From the NCBI GenBank assembly GCA_910579185.1, contig CAJTTG010000012.1:1-64000 (forward strand): DNA of 64,000 nt, in the 5' to 3' direction. How positions within the stretch are numbered: position 1 is the stretch's first letter; every line of letters begins with the position of its first letter. The notes beneath the pieces were generated by a model. It saw only the letters and a list, made by a program, of their open reading frames with translations, was not told where the DNA came from and did not search any database. Both the position numbers and the translations under genes were made by a program. This document shows, one piece after another, positions 52,201 to 60,486 of this stretch. Origin of the DNA: an uncultured Muribaculaceae bacterium. Lineage in GTDB: Bacteria; Bacteroidota; Bacteroidia; Bacteroidales; Muribaculaceae.

Positions 52201-53625
52201 CTGGAAATTGATGAGCTCCGTACGGTCAAGACCGACGAGGTTGATGCCAACGGTCGCAACGTAGAAGTGGTTATCGGCCGTCTGGCTGAAATGCGTATCA
52301 TCGATCCTAACACCAAGATGATGCTCACCAACGCCAACATCCCTTATGGTTCGAAACTTTATTTCGACAATGGCGCTTCAGTCAAGAAGGGCGACGTGAT
52401 CTGCGAATGGGACCCGTTCAACGCCGTTATCGTCAGCGAAGCCGGTGGTCGTGTGCAGTTCGTAAACCTTGTGGAAAATGTCACCTACCGCGTTGATGCC
52501 GACGAACAGACCGGTCTGCGCGAGAAGATTATCATCGAGTCCAAGGACCGTGGCAAAGTTCCCGAAGCCAATATCGTTGACGCAAACGGTCAGATCGTGA
52601 AGACTTACGCTCTGCCTGTGGGCGCTCACCTGATGGTTGACGAGAATGCAGAACTCAAACCGGGCGAGATCTTCGTCAAGATTCCTCGCGCTGCCGGCAA
52701 TGCCGGTGACATCACCGGTGGTCTGCCCCGAGTAACCGAGCTGTTCGAGGCCCGTAACCCGTCCAACCCGGCTATCGTTGCCGAAATCGACGGTGAGGTC
52801 AACTTCGGCAAAGTTAAGCGCGGTAACCGCGAGATCTCTGTCACATCTCGTCTTGGCGAGGTCAAGAAATATCTCGTGCCGCTGTCTAAGCAGATCCTTG
52901 TACAGGAAAATGACTATGTACGTGCCGGCACGCCGCTTTCCGACGGTGCCATCACTCCGGCCGACATCCTCAATATCATGGGCCCGACAGCCGTTCAGGA
53001 ATACATTGTCAATGAGGTTCAGGATGTGTACCGTATGCAGGGTGTGAAGATCAACGACAAGCACTTTGAAGTTATTGTCCGCCAGATGATGCGTAAGGTC
53101 AATATCCTTGATCCGGGTGACACCTGCTTCCTTGAACAGCAGATCGTCGACAAACGTGCGTTCATGGAAGAGAACGATCGTATCTGGGGCAAGAAGGTGG
53201 TTACCGATGCCGGTGACAGCGAGAATGTGAAGCCCGGTCAGATCATCACTGCCCGTAAGCTCCGCGACGAGAACTCGGCACTGAAACGCCGTGACCTCCG
53301 TCTGATCACCGTCCGCGATGCCGTTCCTGCAACATCGGAGCAGATACTTCAGGGTATCACACGTGCGGCTCTCCAGACCACGAGCTTCATGTCGGCTGCA
53401 TCGTTCCAGGAAACAACCAAGGTTCTCAACGAGGCTGCCATCAATGGTAAGACGGACACACTCGAGGGCATGAAGGAAAACGTGATCTGCGGTCACCTGA
53501 TCCCTGCCGGTACCGGTCTGCGCGAGTATGAACGTCTGGTTGTGGGTTCACGCGACGATATCGAAGGTATGTTCGACGAACCGGTAGTTACCGATGTAAA
53601 GATCGAGTCAGAGACAACCAAATAA
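49297..53625 (+). CDS. rpoC: RNA polymerase beta-prime subunit
   Basis: This 1442-residue catalytic subunit has an N-terminal zinc site CHCGKYKR...VCDRCG (about 68-90), the magnesium motif [12 protein letters not shown] (479-490), the second zinc cluster [16 protein letters not shown] (about 900), and the trigger-loop region [28 protein letters not shown]. It is co-transcribed with rpoB and followed by a strong terminator. Confidence 0.99.
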   Translation: [1442 protein letters not shown]

Positions 53626-53670
53626 ATTGAATCCTCGTGCCGGATTAAGATCTGGCAGATCATAGAACAG

Positions 53671-53702
53671 CGAGGGCGCATCCAATAGTGGATGCGCCCT
53701 CG
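53671..53702 (+). terminator. Terminator after rpoC
   Basis: A perfect 13-bp GC-rich stem (53671-53683 with 53690-53702, 6-nt loop) followed by TTCGTT. It separates rpoC from the convergent gene at 53728-54585. Confidence 0.75.
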
Positions 53703-53727
53703 TTCGTTATCATGTGTCAGTGGATTG

Positions 53728-54585
53728 TCAGTCGAGTTCGGAGAGCTGACGGCGCGGAAAAGCGTCGATGAATGACCCTGGAGTTGCGTTGATGATTGTG
53801 GCTCCGGAATGGTCGGCAAAGCGGCGTATGAAGAAATAAGAGCGGAACGCTACATAGAAGCTGTGCATGATCTGGTGTAAACGTATGTCCTTATAAACGG
53901 ATGCCACACGGGCATGTTCAGCGTCGTTGTCCTTGTAGAAATGGGGCTGGACGCTGATCACGGTGTTGTTTTCGTCAACCTCAAGAGTCCGTGTCCATGA
54001 ATGGTCGGCACCGGTCAGCCATATATTTTTGTAGCCCATCTTCAGTGCGATCATTATAGCCACGATCAGAACGTTTCGAGGGCGAGGCATTCCGCGCCCG
54101 GATGCAAACACGGCGTTTTCCAGCCATTGGAATCCTTCCACGCCCACAGGGTTGAATGTCTGTAGGTCGATGTTGTGATTGGAGCTCAGACGGGCTTTAC
54201 GGCGCATTTTTGCCGGTATGAAGAGCGTCATTGGCCAGTTGATGCGCTCGGAAAGGTTTTTCCATAGCTTCGAGACATTCTCGTGGGGGGTGTTGGCAAA
54301 GAAAACCGGATCGGCCAACACGTAGTAGCGAGGCCGGAAGCCGTAGAATTCCTCAGCGTTTGCAGCGAAATTGACGGCCATCAGCGGATGATTGCGCAGG
54401 GCAGGGGCGTGGTTGGCCATCGCATCGGCCAAAGATGGGCCGTTGCCCATTATAATTAGTGATTCATCGGAGTCTTCAGCCTTGCGGATTCCGCATGGGC
54501 GCGACTCTATGGCCAGCTTTATGACGCTTTTTGCAGAGGTGGCGCATAAGGCTGCGGCAGAAGCTATTTTTTTTGATATTCCCAT
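53728..54585 (-). CDS. GNGPSL-motif protein (DUF115/GT42-like)
   Basis: This 285-residue protein has, after about 40 residues, a Rossmann-like start ESLIIMGNGPSLADAM (about 41-56), then LMAVNFAANAEEFYGFRPRYYVLADPVFF and NIWLTGADHSWTRTLEVDE. The GNGPSL motif and the following layout are shared by DUF115/MptE-like proteins and by GT42 sialyltransferase-type enzymes. It may transfer or bind a nucleotide-linked group, for example in surface glycan synthesis, but no substrate is visible. A -7 box lies 4 bp before the ATG, suggesting a leaderless mRNA or a start further in (Met46). Confidence 0.6.
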   Translation of the reverse strand: MGISKKIASAAALCATSAKSVIKLAIESRPCGIRKAEDSDESLIIMGNGPSLADAMANHAPALRNHPLMAVNFAANAEEFYGFRPRYYVLADPVFFANTPHENVSKLWKNLSERINWPMTLFIPAKMRRKARLSSNHNIDLQTFNPVGVEGFQWLENAVFASGRGMPRPRNVLIVAIMIALKMGYKNIWLTGADHSWTRTLEVDENNTVISVQPHFYKDNDAEHARVASVYKDIRLHQIMHSFYVAFRSYFFIRRFADHSGATIINATPGSFIDAFPRRQLSELD

Positions 54586-54589
54586 GGGG

Positions 54590-54597
54590 CAAAATTA
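54590..54597 (-). promoter_or_regulatory. -7 box next to the start of the GNGPSL gene
   Basis: On the minus strand TAATTTTG matches TAnnTTTG, four bases before the ATG at 54585. It is divergent from the glsA promoter about 40 bp away. Confidence 0.5.
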
Positions 54598-54636
54598 GTC
54601 ATTTTATGTAATAACCGGTTTATCATCGGCGGTGAA

Positions 54637-54669
54637 TTTGCAATATATAGTCGATATGTAGTAACTTTG
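54637..54669 (+). promoter_or_regulatory. Promoter of glsA-glsB
   Basis: TTTG (54637-54640), a 21-bp spacer and TAACTTTG (54662-54669) match the consensus; the ATG is only 7 nt after the -7 box, giving a very short leader. Confidence 0.75.
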
Positions 54670-54676
54670 TGGAACA

Positions 54677-55501
54677 ATGGATGAGAATAAACCAATAGAG
54701 ATAGATCTCGGGCGTGTTATCAAGGAGAAGATTCCGCGCCAGTCTCGATATATACCGCGGTTTGTCGTCAGATGGCTTGAACGGGTTATCTGCCAGCGCG
54801 AACTGAATGAGATGTTGCGAGTGTGTCACGGAAAACGGGATGCCGACTTTTGCCGTGGTGTGATCGATCATCTTGGAATTACATATAATGTCGTGGGGGC
54901 GGAGAATCTTCCATCAGACGGAAGGGTGATCATTGTGTGCAATCATCCATTGGGCGGATTGGACGGAATGATGCTTATAGACTATTTCACGCGTGTCTAT
55001 GGCCCCGGGTTGAAGTTTGTTGTGAATGATCTGTTGATGGCCATAGAGCCTCTTGGAGGCGTTTTTCTGCCAATCAACAAGCATGGCCATCAGTCGCGCG
55101 ATGCATTCCGTGGCATAGACGAGGCAATGTCGTCGGACAAGCCCGTGATCATCTTTCCGGCCGGTCTTGTGTCCCGTAAGGGCAAAAATGGACTGATAGC
55201 CGATCTGCAGTGGCAGAAAAATTTCATAAACAAGGCGATTCAGCACCAAAGGCCTGTAATTCCTGTTTACTTTAAGGGGAAAAACTCAAACTTTTTTTAT
55301 AATTTTGCAAAACTGAGGACACTGCTTGGACTGAAACTCAATATCGAGATGGTCAGATTGCCACGAGAGGTGTTCCGCAGTGCAGGACAGTCGTATGAAA
55401 TACGCATCGGACACCCTATCCCCTGCGAGTCGCTGAAAGGTGGTCGCCAAGCTCAGGGTCAGGCTGATGAGATCAAGGAGATTGTCTACCGTCTTGGATA
55501 A
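54677..55501 (+). CDS. glsA: Lysophospholipid-type acyltransferase, glycine-lipid O-acyltransferase
   Basis: This 274-residue membrane-associated acyltransferase is of the PlsC/OlsA type. The catalytic motif is CNHPLGGLDGMM (a NHxxxxD motif), with the substrate motif IFPAGLVSRKGKNG and a later VIPVYFKG. In Bacteroides the adjacent glsB-glsA genes make glycine lipids (N-acyl then O-acyl transfer to glycine), and this pair has the same composition. It lies 26 bp before the GNAT gene and shares its promoter. A general glycerolipid acyltransferase role cannot be excluded by sequence alone. Confidence 0.82.
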   Translation: MDENKPIEIDLGRVIKEKIPRQSRYIPRFVVRWLERVICQRELNEMLRVCHGKRDADFCRGVIDHLGITYNVVGAENLPSDGRVIIVCNHPLGGLDGMMLIDYFTRVYGPGLKFVVNDLLMAIEPLGGVFLPINKHGHQSRDAFRGIDEAMSSDKPVIIFPAGLVSRKGKNGLIADLQWQKNFINKAIQHQRPVIPVYFKGKNSNFFYNFAKLRTLLGLKLNIEMVRLPREVFRSAGQSYEIRIGHPIPCESLKGGRQAQGQADEIKEIVYRLG

Positions 55502-55527
55502 ATTGAAACAAGCTCAAAACGCATCAG

Positions 55528-56466
55528 TTGATGAAAGAAGAAATAATTGCCCCTGTCAGCACAGAACTTATAGAGTCGGAATTGACTGAAAGCACGTTCC
55601 TGCGTGATACCAACAAGGGCAACAATCAGATCTACGTTGTCGATGCCCATAGCGCACCTAACGTGATGCGTGAGATAGGCCGTCTGCGAGAAATCGCGTT
55701 CCGAGCGGCCGGAGGAGGAACCGGTAAGTCGTGTGATATAGATGAATATGACGTCATGATGCCACCATGCCGGCAGCTTATCGTCTGGGATCCGTCTGCA
55801 AGACTGATTCTCGGCGGCTACCGTTATATCACAGGCCGGGATATACAGATACGTCCGGATGGAACTCCCCGGATTGCCACAGCCCACATGTTTGATTTTT
55901 CCGATAAATTCCTGAGGGAATATCTTCCGGAGACAATCGAGCTTGGACGTTCATTCGTCCGTCTTGAATATCAATCCTCGAAAGCCGGTGCAAAGGCTCT
56001 ATATGCGCTTGATAATCTCTGGGACGGACTTGGCGCATTGACTGTTGTTCATCCTGAGATCAAATATCTTTTCGGCAAAGTCACAATGTATCCGGGATAT
56101 ATAAAGGCTTGCCGCAATATGATACTTTATTTCTTCAGCAAGCATTTTTCGGATCCGGACAAGCTCGTCACTCCAATGAATCCTCTCGACACAAAGATTG
56201 ATGTCAAGGAGATGGAGGCTTTGTTCTGCGGAGATTCATACGCGGACGATTACAAGACGCTTAATCATGAGATCCGTAGTTTCGGGATCAATATTCCACC
56301 GCTGATCAATGCCTATATGAACCTGTCGCCAACGATGCGAGTGTTCGGTACTGCAATCAACGATGAGTTTGGCGATGTAGAGGAAACAGGAATACTGCTG
56401 ACCATAGACGAGATTTTTGAGGAAAAGAAAAAGCGTCATATCGGAACATTCCATCCGAAGGATTGA
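55528..56466 (+). CDS. glsB: GNAT-family N-acyltransferase, glycine-lipid N-acyltransferase
   Basis: This 312-residue protein belongs to the OlsB/hemolysin-type GNAT family: EIGRLREIAFRAAGGGTGKSCDIDEYD, LILGGYRYITG, and ELGRSFVRLEYQ, then FGKVTMYPGYIKACRNMI. In Bacteroides, GlsB makes N-acyl-glycine from an acyl donor and glycine, which GlsA then O-acylates. The pairing with the upstream PlsC-like gene supports this. It ends before a bidirectional terminator at 56489. Confidence 0.82.
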   Translation: MMKEEIIAPVSTELIESELTESTFLRDTNKGNNQIYVVDAHSAPNVMREIGRLREIAFRAAGGGTGKSCDIDEYDVMMPPCRQLIVWDPSARLILGGYRYITGRDIQIRPDGTPRIATAHMFDFSDKFLREYLPETIELGRSFVRLEYQSSKAGAKALYALDNLWDGLGALTVVHPEIKYLFGKVTMYPGYIKACRNMILYFFSKHFSDPDKLVTPMNPLDTKIDVKEMEALFCGDSYADDYKTLNHEIRSFGINIPPLINAYMNLSPTMRVFGTAINDEFGDVEETGILLTIDEIFEEKKKRHIGTFHPKD

Positions 56467-56488
56467 AATCCCTATAGCCATACAATAT

Positions 56489-56530
56489 CAAAACAAACGG
56501 CCGATTCTCACGAACCGGCCGTTTGTTTTG
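56489..56530. terminator. Strong terminator after glsB
   Basis: A perfect 15-bp stem (56489-56503 with 56516-56530) with A-rich and T-rich ends on the two arms. It ends the glsA-glsB transcript. Confidence 0.85.
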
Positions 56531-56577
56531 ATGTATCGTTTTGATTCATCACCAATCTTATTCCTTAAATTTCTTTT

Positions 56578-56690
56578 TTGCGACTCATTTATATTTGTCT
56601 TGACCATTGCCACCCCAGTGTGAAGGGGTATTTATTGTCTGACTTGTACCTTATGTGGTTTGTCCTTTTTTACCTTATGTCAAGTCGCAA
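56578..56690. repeat. Nested inverted and direct repeats
   Basis: TTGCGACT (56578-56585) is inverted as AGTCGCAA (56683-56690). Inside, GACTTG (56641-56646) is inverted as CAAGTC (56681-56686), and TACCTTATGT is directly repeated (56647-56656 and 56671-56680). The pattern could be a structured RNA, an operator or the scar of a small mobile element. Confidence 0.55.
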
Positions 56691-56995
56691 TCCTTAACTG
56701 AAAAAATTTTACAATGCAAAAATAGCTACACAAGATGCTCTATGCAATAGTTTTTGCTGCAATATAAACTGTGACATAAGTAATATAATGCTTCTAATCT
56801 TATAAATCAATTAATTAATTAGTTTTAATATCGAGGCGAATATAAATAAAAATATAACAATTTTAAGCTGTTTTTGAGACTTTACCGGTTCAATCGCGTT
56901 GGAATTGGATCGCTTGGTGGTTGAAAATTTGTGGGGCAGTTGTGGTAGTTTTGTGATTTAACAGCTGTTTGCGATGTTTGCTTGTGGAAAATATG

Positions 56996-57003
56996 TATCT
57001 TTG
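56996..57003 (+). promoter_or_regulatory. -7 box upstream of the DUF4199-like gene
   Basis: TATCTTTG matches TAnnTTTG and lies 21 bp before the TTG start. TTTG at 56968-56971 and 56977-56980 are possible -33 boxes, at spacings of 24 and 15 bp, both non-standard. Confidence 0.5.
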
Positions 57004-57024
57004 CAATAATAAAAACATATTGAT

Positions 57025-57597
57025 TTGAAAAAACAAGACTCTCCATATTATCTTGGTGCGCGTGCCGGAATCCCGGTAGGGCTATATATGTCGGGCATGT
57101 TCGCCTTTTTCGTGTTGATGACGCGAGTGAATATTGCTTCGTTTGCGTTGCTTTGTCTGATGGCGTGTATGCCTGTCGTTATCTATGCCACGATGCGGTC
57201 AACGGTTCGCCGGCAAAAAGGTCAGACAACTTTTTCCGGGCTTTGGATGCAAGGAATAATGACATTTTTGTTCGGATCAGTGATCTGTTCACTTGTCACA
57301 ATGTTGTATATCAAGTTCGTGGAGCCGGATATGATCCTCGGGCTTGTCAGAAACTGCATAGCTTCCTGCGAAGCGATGCCGGGCAATGATTATGCGGAGA
57401 CTGCTCAGATCATGCAGCGCATGATAGATAGCGGAGCCGTTCCGTCGGCATCGTCTTTCACCATGTCGATGTTCTGGCTCAGCATGTCGACCGGGTCAGT
57501 GCTTTCGCTTATAACAGCAGCTATTGCTCAGAGCGTTGCACGCCGTCGCTCCCTGGCCGGCCAGATGGCATCACGCACAAATGGAATAACCGAATAA
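57025..57597 (+). CDS. DUF4199-family membrane protein
   Basis: This 190-residue inner-membrane protein has four hydrophobic segments (about 14-33, 38-57, 72-97, 148-168), layout and sequence resembling DUF4199 of Bacteroidota. The start codon is TTG (at 57025), chosen because no ATG or GTG lies in frame upstream, and the -7 box sits at the right distance. It lies 19 bp before a GT2 glycosyltransferase; in many Bacteroidales genomes these two genes are neighbours, from memory. The function is unknown. Confidence 0.75.
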   Translation: MKKQDSPYYLGARAGIPVGLYMSGMFAFFVLMTRVNIASFALLCLMACMPVVIYATMRSTVRRQKGQTTFSGLWMQGIMTFLFGSVICSLVTMLYIKFVEPDMILGLVRNCIASCEAMPGNDYAETAQIMQRMIDSGAVPSASSFTMSMFWLSMSTGSVLSLITAAIAQSVARRRSLAGQMASRTNGITE

Positions 57598-57616
57598 ATG
57601 ATATAAAACAAATACG

Positions 57617-58570
57617 ATGGATATAACCGTAATCGTACCGCTATACAATGAGGCTGAGTCGCTTCCGGAGCTGGAAAGCTGGATACGGCGAGTGATGGAT
57701 GAGCATCGGTTCAGCTACGAGATCCTGTTTATAAATGATGGCAGCACGGATGATTCCTGGTCGGTCATCAATCGTCTTGCAGAGCATAATCCGGCAGTGA
57801 AGGGTGTCTGTTTCCGTCGTAACTATGGAAAGTCGCCTGCATTGAACACGGGATTTGCCCGTGCGCAAGGAGATGTTGTGATAACCATGGATGCTGATCT
57901 TCAGGATAGTCCGGATGAGATACCGGAGCTTTACAAAATGATCATGAAGGATGGATTTGATCTGGTCAGTGGCTGGAAACAGAAACGCTACGATCCGCTG
58001 TCGAAGACCATCCCGACCAAACTGTTCAATGCTACTGCCCGTCGTGTGAGCGGAATTCATAATCTTCATGATTTCAATTGCGGCCTGAAAGCCTACAGAA
58101 ACAAGGTTGTCAAGCATATAGAGGTGTATGGCGACATGCACCGCTATATTCCATATCTGGCGAAGAATGCCGGCTTCACACGCATCGGGGAAAAAGTGGT
58201 TCACCATCAAGCGAGAAAATACGGAAAGTCGAAATTTGGACTCGACCGTTTTGTCAATGGTTATCTCGACCTGATGACCCTTTGGTTTACCAATAAGTTC
58301 GGAGGTAAACCGATGCATTTCTTCGGTCTGCTTGGAAGTCTTATGTTCATGATCGGATTGCTCTCCGTGATGTTTCTTGGAGGTGTCAAGCTCTATCATA
58401 TTTGCGCCGGAGAGGCATATCGTCTCATCACGGATTCACCGTACTTCTATATAGCGCTGACAGCGATGATTCTTGGCACACAGCTGTTTCTCACCGGTTT
58501 TATCGGCGAGCTGATAGCCAGAAATTCCACGCGCCGCAATGATTACGAAATAGAGGAGGAGATCAAATGA
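57617..58570 (+). CDS. Family 2 glycosyltransferase, membrane-anchored (DPM/GtrB type)
   Basis: This 317-residue GT2 enzyme has nucleotide-sugar motifs VPLYNEAESLPEL, FINDGSTDDSW and TMDADLQDSPDEIPEL (DxD), then SGWKQKR. Two C-terminal membrane segments (about 235-257 and 272-293) anchor it. Such enzymes transfer a sugar to undecaprenyl or dolichyl-like phosphate for envelope glycans. The stop overlaps the nitroreductase start by 4 bp. Confidence 0.9.
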   Translation: MDITVIVPLYNEAESLPELESWIRRVMDEHRFSYEILFINDGSTDDSWSVINRLAEHNPAVKGVCFRRNYGKSPALNTGFARAQGDVVITMDADLQDSPDEIPELYKMIMKDGFDLVSGWKQKRYDPLSKTIPTKLFNATARRVSGIHNLHDFNCGLKAYRNKVVKHIEVYGDMHRYIPYLAKNAGFTRIGEKVVHHQARKYGKSKFGLDRFVNGYLDLMTLWFTNKFGGKPMHFFGLLGSLMFMIGLLSVMFLGGVKLYHICAGEAYRLITDSPYFYIALTAMILGTQLFLTGFIGELIARNSTRRNDYEIEEEIK

Positions 58571-59112
58571 TGTCTGAGACTGAGAAAATAAACGGTTTTC
58601 TGCGTATTGCACGCGATAGATATTCCTGCCGGAACTATACTCCGCAGCCTGTTCCGGAAGATCAGGTGACAGCAATTCTGGAGGCGGCGCGTCTTGCGCC
58701 ATCGGCCTGCAACAGGCAGCCATGGCTTTTCATTGTTGTCACAACTCCCGATCTTGCCGCAGAGGTCAGAGCTGTTTATCCTCGCGAGTGGATGAACAAT
58801 GCCGGTACGTTCATTGTGGCTTGCGGAGATCATTCATGTTCATGGCACCGCGAGGATGGAAAAGATCATTGCGATATTGATCTGGCTATTGCTGTGGAAC
58901 ATATCTGTCTGGAGGCTTCGGATCTCGGACTTGGAACTTGTTGGATCTGCAATTTTGACGCTGAGCGTCTGGCTAAGGTTCTCGCACTTCCGGAATATAT
59001 AGAGCCGATGGCTATAATTCCTGTGGGGTATCCTGATCCGGAGTCTGTGGCCCCGGCGAAAAAACGCAAAACACTTGAAGAGATCGCGATATGGGGAAAA
59101 TACCGGCAATAA
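58567..59112 (+). CDS. Nitroreductase-family FMN oxidoreductase
   Basis: This 181-residue protein has the family's FMN-binding segments: RYSCRNYTPQPVPEDQV, APSACNRQPW and SDLGLGTCWICNFD. The electron acceptor is unknown. A second Met immediately follows the first. It overlaps the glycosyltransferase gene by 4 bp and the next gene by 22 bp, so it lies in a tightly packed operon. Confidence 0.9.
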   Translation: MMSETEKINGFLRIARDRYSCRNYTPQPVPEDQVTAILEAARLAPSACNRQPWLFIVVTTPDLAAEVRAVYPREWMNNAGTFIVACGDHSCSWHREDGKDHCDIDLAIAVEHICLEASDLGLGTCWICNFDAERLAKVLALPEYIEPMAIIPVGYPDPESVAPAKKRKTLEEIAIWGKYRQ

Positions 59113-59603
59113 TCATATTGACAGTGTTGAGCATATCGGCGGTGTTGTCGTCGTGTAACACCTCGGGATGTACAGACAACCAAAGCTCGTTGCCTCTGGC
59201 CGGCTTCTACAGTTCGTCCACTGAGGCATCCATAACGTTGTCAAATCTTGAGATATATGGAGTCGGCGCTCCTGGCGATTCGGTGCTCTATCATTCCGGC
59301 GAAGCGATGTCGCTGGCCTATCTGCCGTTCCGCGCCGGATCCGACAATATGTCTTACGTGTTCCATTACACTCAGGAAGGACTTGACGACGAAGCCTATA
59401 ACGACACATTGACATTCGGCTACACTTCAAGCCCTTATTTCGCGTCCGAGCAATGTGGAGCCATGCTTCTTTATGAGATACATAGCTTCAAATATACGCG
59501 TCATCTCGTTGATTCTGTCGCGATAGTGGACTCTTTGATCACTAACACAGATCTCGAACGTATAAAAATTTATTTCCGTACATCAACCGATGAAACTGAT
59601 TGA
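59091..59603 (+). CDS. Exported lipoprotein, DUF6452-like
   Basis: This 170-residue protein has a lipoprotein signal (IILTVLSISAVLSSC, lipobox LSSC with Cys22). The mature part is beta-rich with conserved-looking CTDNQSSLPLAGFYSS and a C-terminal LERIKIYF strand. It resembles the small Bacteroidota lipoprotein family DUF6452, usually encoded beside a DUF6048 outer-membrane protein, as here. The function is unknown; a role in envelope assembly is only a guess. Confidence 0.65.
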   Translation: MGKIPAIIILTVLSISAVLSSCNTSGCTDNQSSLPLAGFYSSSTEASITLSNLEIYGVGAPGDSVLYHSGEAMSLAYLPFRAGSDNMSYVFHYTQEGLDDEAYNDTLTFGYTSSPYFASEQCGAMLLYEIHSFKYTRHLVDSVAIVDSLITNTDLERIKIYFRTSTDETD

Positions 59604-60486
59604 TAGAATATTCCGGGCTTTTACCATCGTTGCTGTCTGTATGGCTCTTGTGGTGCCGTGTCTTGCACAACGAAAGATCACCCCTGTGAAGACGCGCCCT
59701 GGCACCGGAGGAGTCGTGGAGCAGCCGGAGACCGTGGATCCCAAGGCCAATCTTGCAGAGAGAAGGGATGCCGAAGGCCATGTGGTGTTCGTTGATACGG
59801 TCACAGGTCAGGAATGGGTCGATACTACGTTGGTAAAGAAAGATAAAAGTATGATCTATCCGTTGCTGGAGTCGGTAACGGTAGGTGTCAACGTGTGGGA
59901 TCCCGTGATGCGTATTCTCGGATCGGACTATGGCATAGGCGATGTATGGGCCGAATTGAGCCTGCACAACAGGTATAAGCCTGTAGTTGAGTTCGGTCTC
60001 GGAGCCTGTGATATAACTCCGGATGGGCAGAACTATACGTTCCATTCCCCGATGGCTCCTTATTTTAAAATAGGTATCAACTACAACTTCCTGTATAACA
60101 ACAATCCGCGATATCAGCTTTATGCAGGCATCCGATATGGTTTCACTCCGTTCAAGTATCAGGTGAAGAATGTCACCATGTCGCCTGGTTATTGGGATGA
60201 TCCGGTTGAGTTCTCGATTCCGTCACAGTCGGCCTCCGCAGGATATTTCGAGTTCCTTGCCGGACTGAGAGTTGACATATTCAAGTCCATCTCGCTTGGC
60301 TGGTCGGTCAAATATCATGCTGTTCTGCATGAGAGCGCAGCCCCGTACGGGAAACCTATGTATATCCCTGGATTTGGTAAACGGGGCACTGCTTTTACGG
60401 GGAGCTTTTCGATTTCCTACACCATTCCGTTGAACAAGAAGCCTGATCCTGCGGTTAATACAGAGACGGGCGAACGGATAGAATAA
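59590..60486 (+). CDS. Outer-membrane beta-barrel protein, DUF6048-like
   Basis: This 298-residue protein has a signal peptide (about 1-26, ...MALVVPCLAQ), a proline/basic linker, then a barrel-like domain (LESVTVGVNVWDPVMRILG; WAELSLHNRYKPVVEFGLGA; YFKIGINYNFLYNNNPRYQLYAGIRYGF). This matches DUF6048 as I remember it. It overlaps the preceding lipoprotein gene by 14 bp, suggesting that the two products act together at the outer membrane. Confidence 0.7.
   Translation: MKLIDRIFRAFTIVAVCMALVVPCLAQRKITPVKTRPGTGGVVEQPETVDPKANLAERRDAEGHVVFVDTVTGQEWVDTTLVKKDKSMIYPLLESVTVGVNVWDPVMRILGSDYGIGDVWAELSLHNRYKPVVEFGLGACDITPDGQNYTFHSPMAPYFKIGINYNFLYNNNPRYQLYAGIRYGFTPFKYQVKNVTMSPGYWDDPVEFSIPSQSASAGYFEFLAGLRVDIFKSISLGWSVKYHAVLHESAAPYGKPMYIPGFGKRGTAFTGSFSISYTIPLNKKPDPAVNTETGERIE

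Larger units (their letters stand above)
56531..57024. other. AT-rich non-coding region with repeats
   Basis: No gene is seen in these about 490 bases. The first part holds a nested repeat array (56578-56690, listed separately). The middle (about 56720-56880) is AT-rich with an AATTAATTAATTAG run. The end has the promoter of the next gene. It could hold an untranslated RNA or a remnant of a lost gene. Confidence 0.5.

Noticed and set aside
52378..53496. 372-codon minus-strand open frame inside rpoC
   Set aside because: Same reason as for rpoB; no domain or start signal.
54657..54670. Second copy of the 14-mer TGTAGTAACTTTGT (also at 7437-7450) as another attachment site
   Set aside because: It is a core promoter with a good -33 box before glsA, and no mobile genes are near. 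The match reflects the shared -7 consensus.
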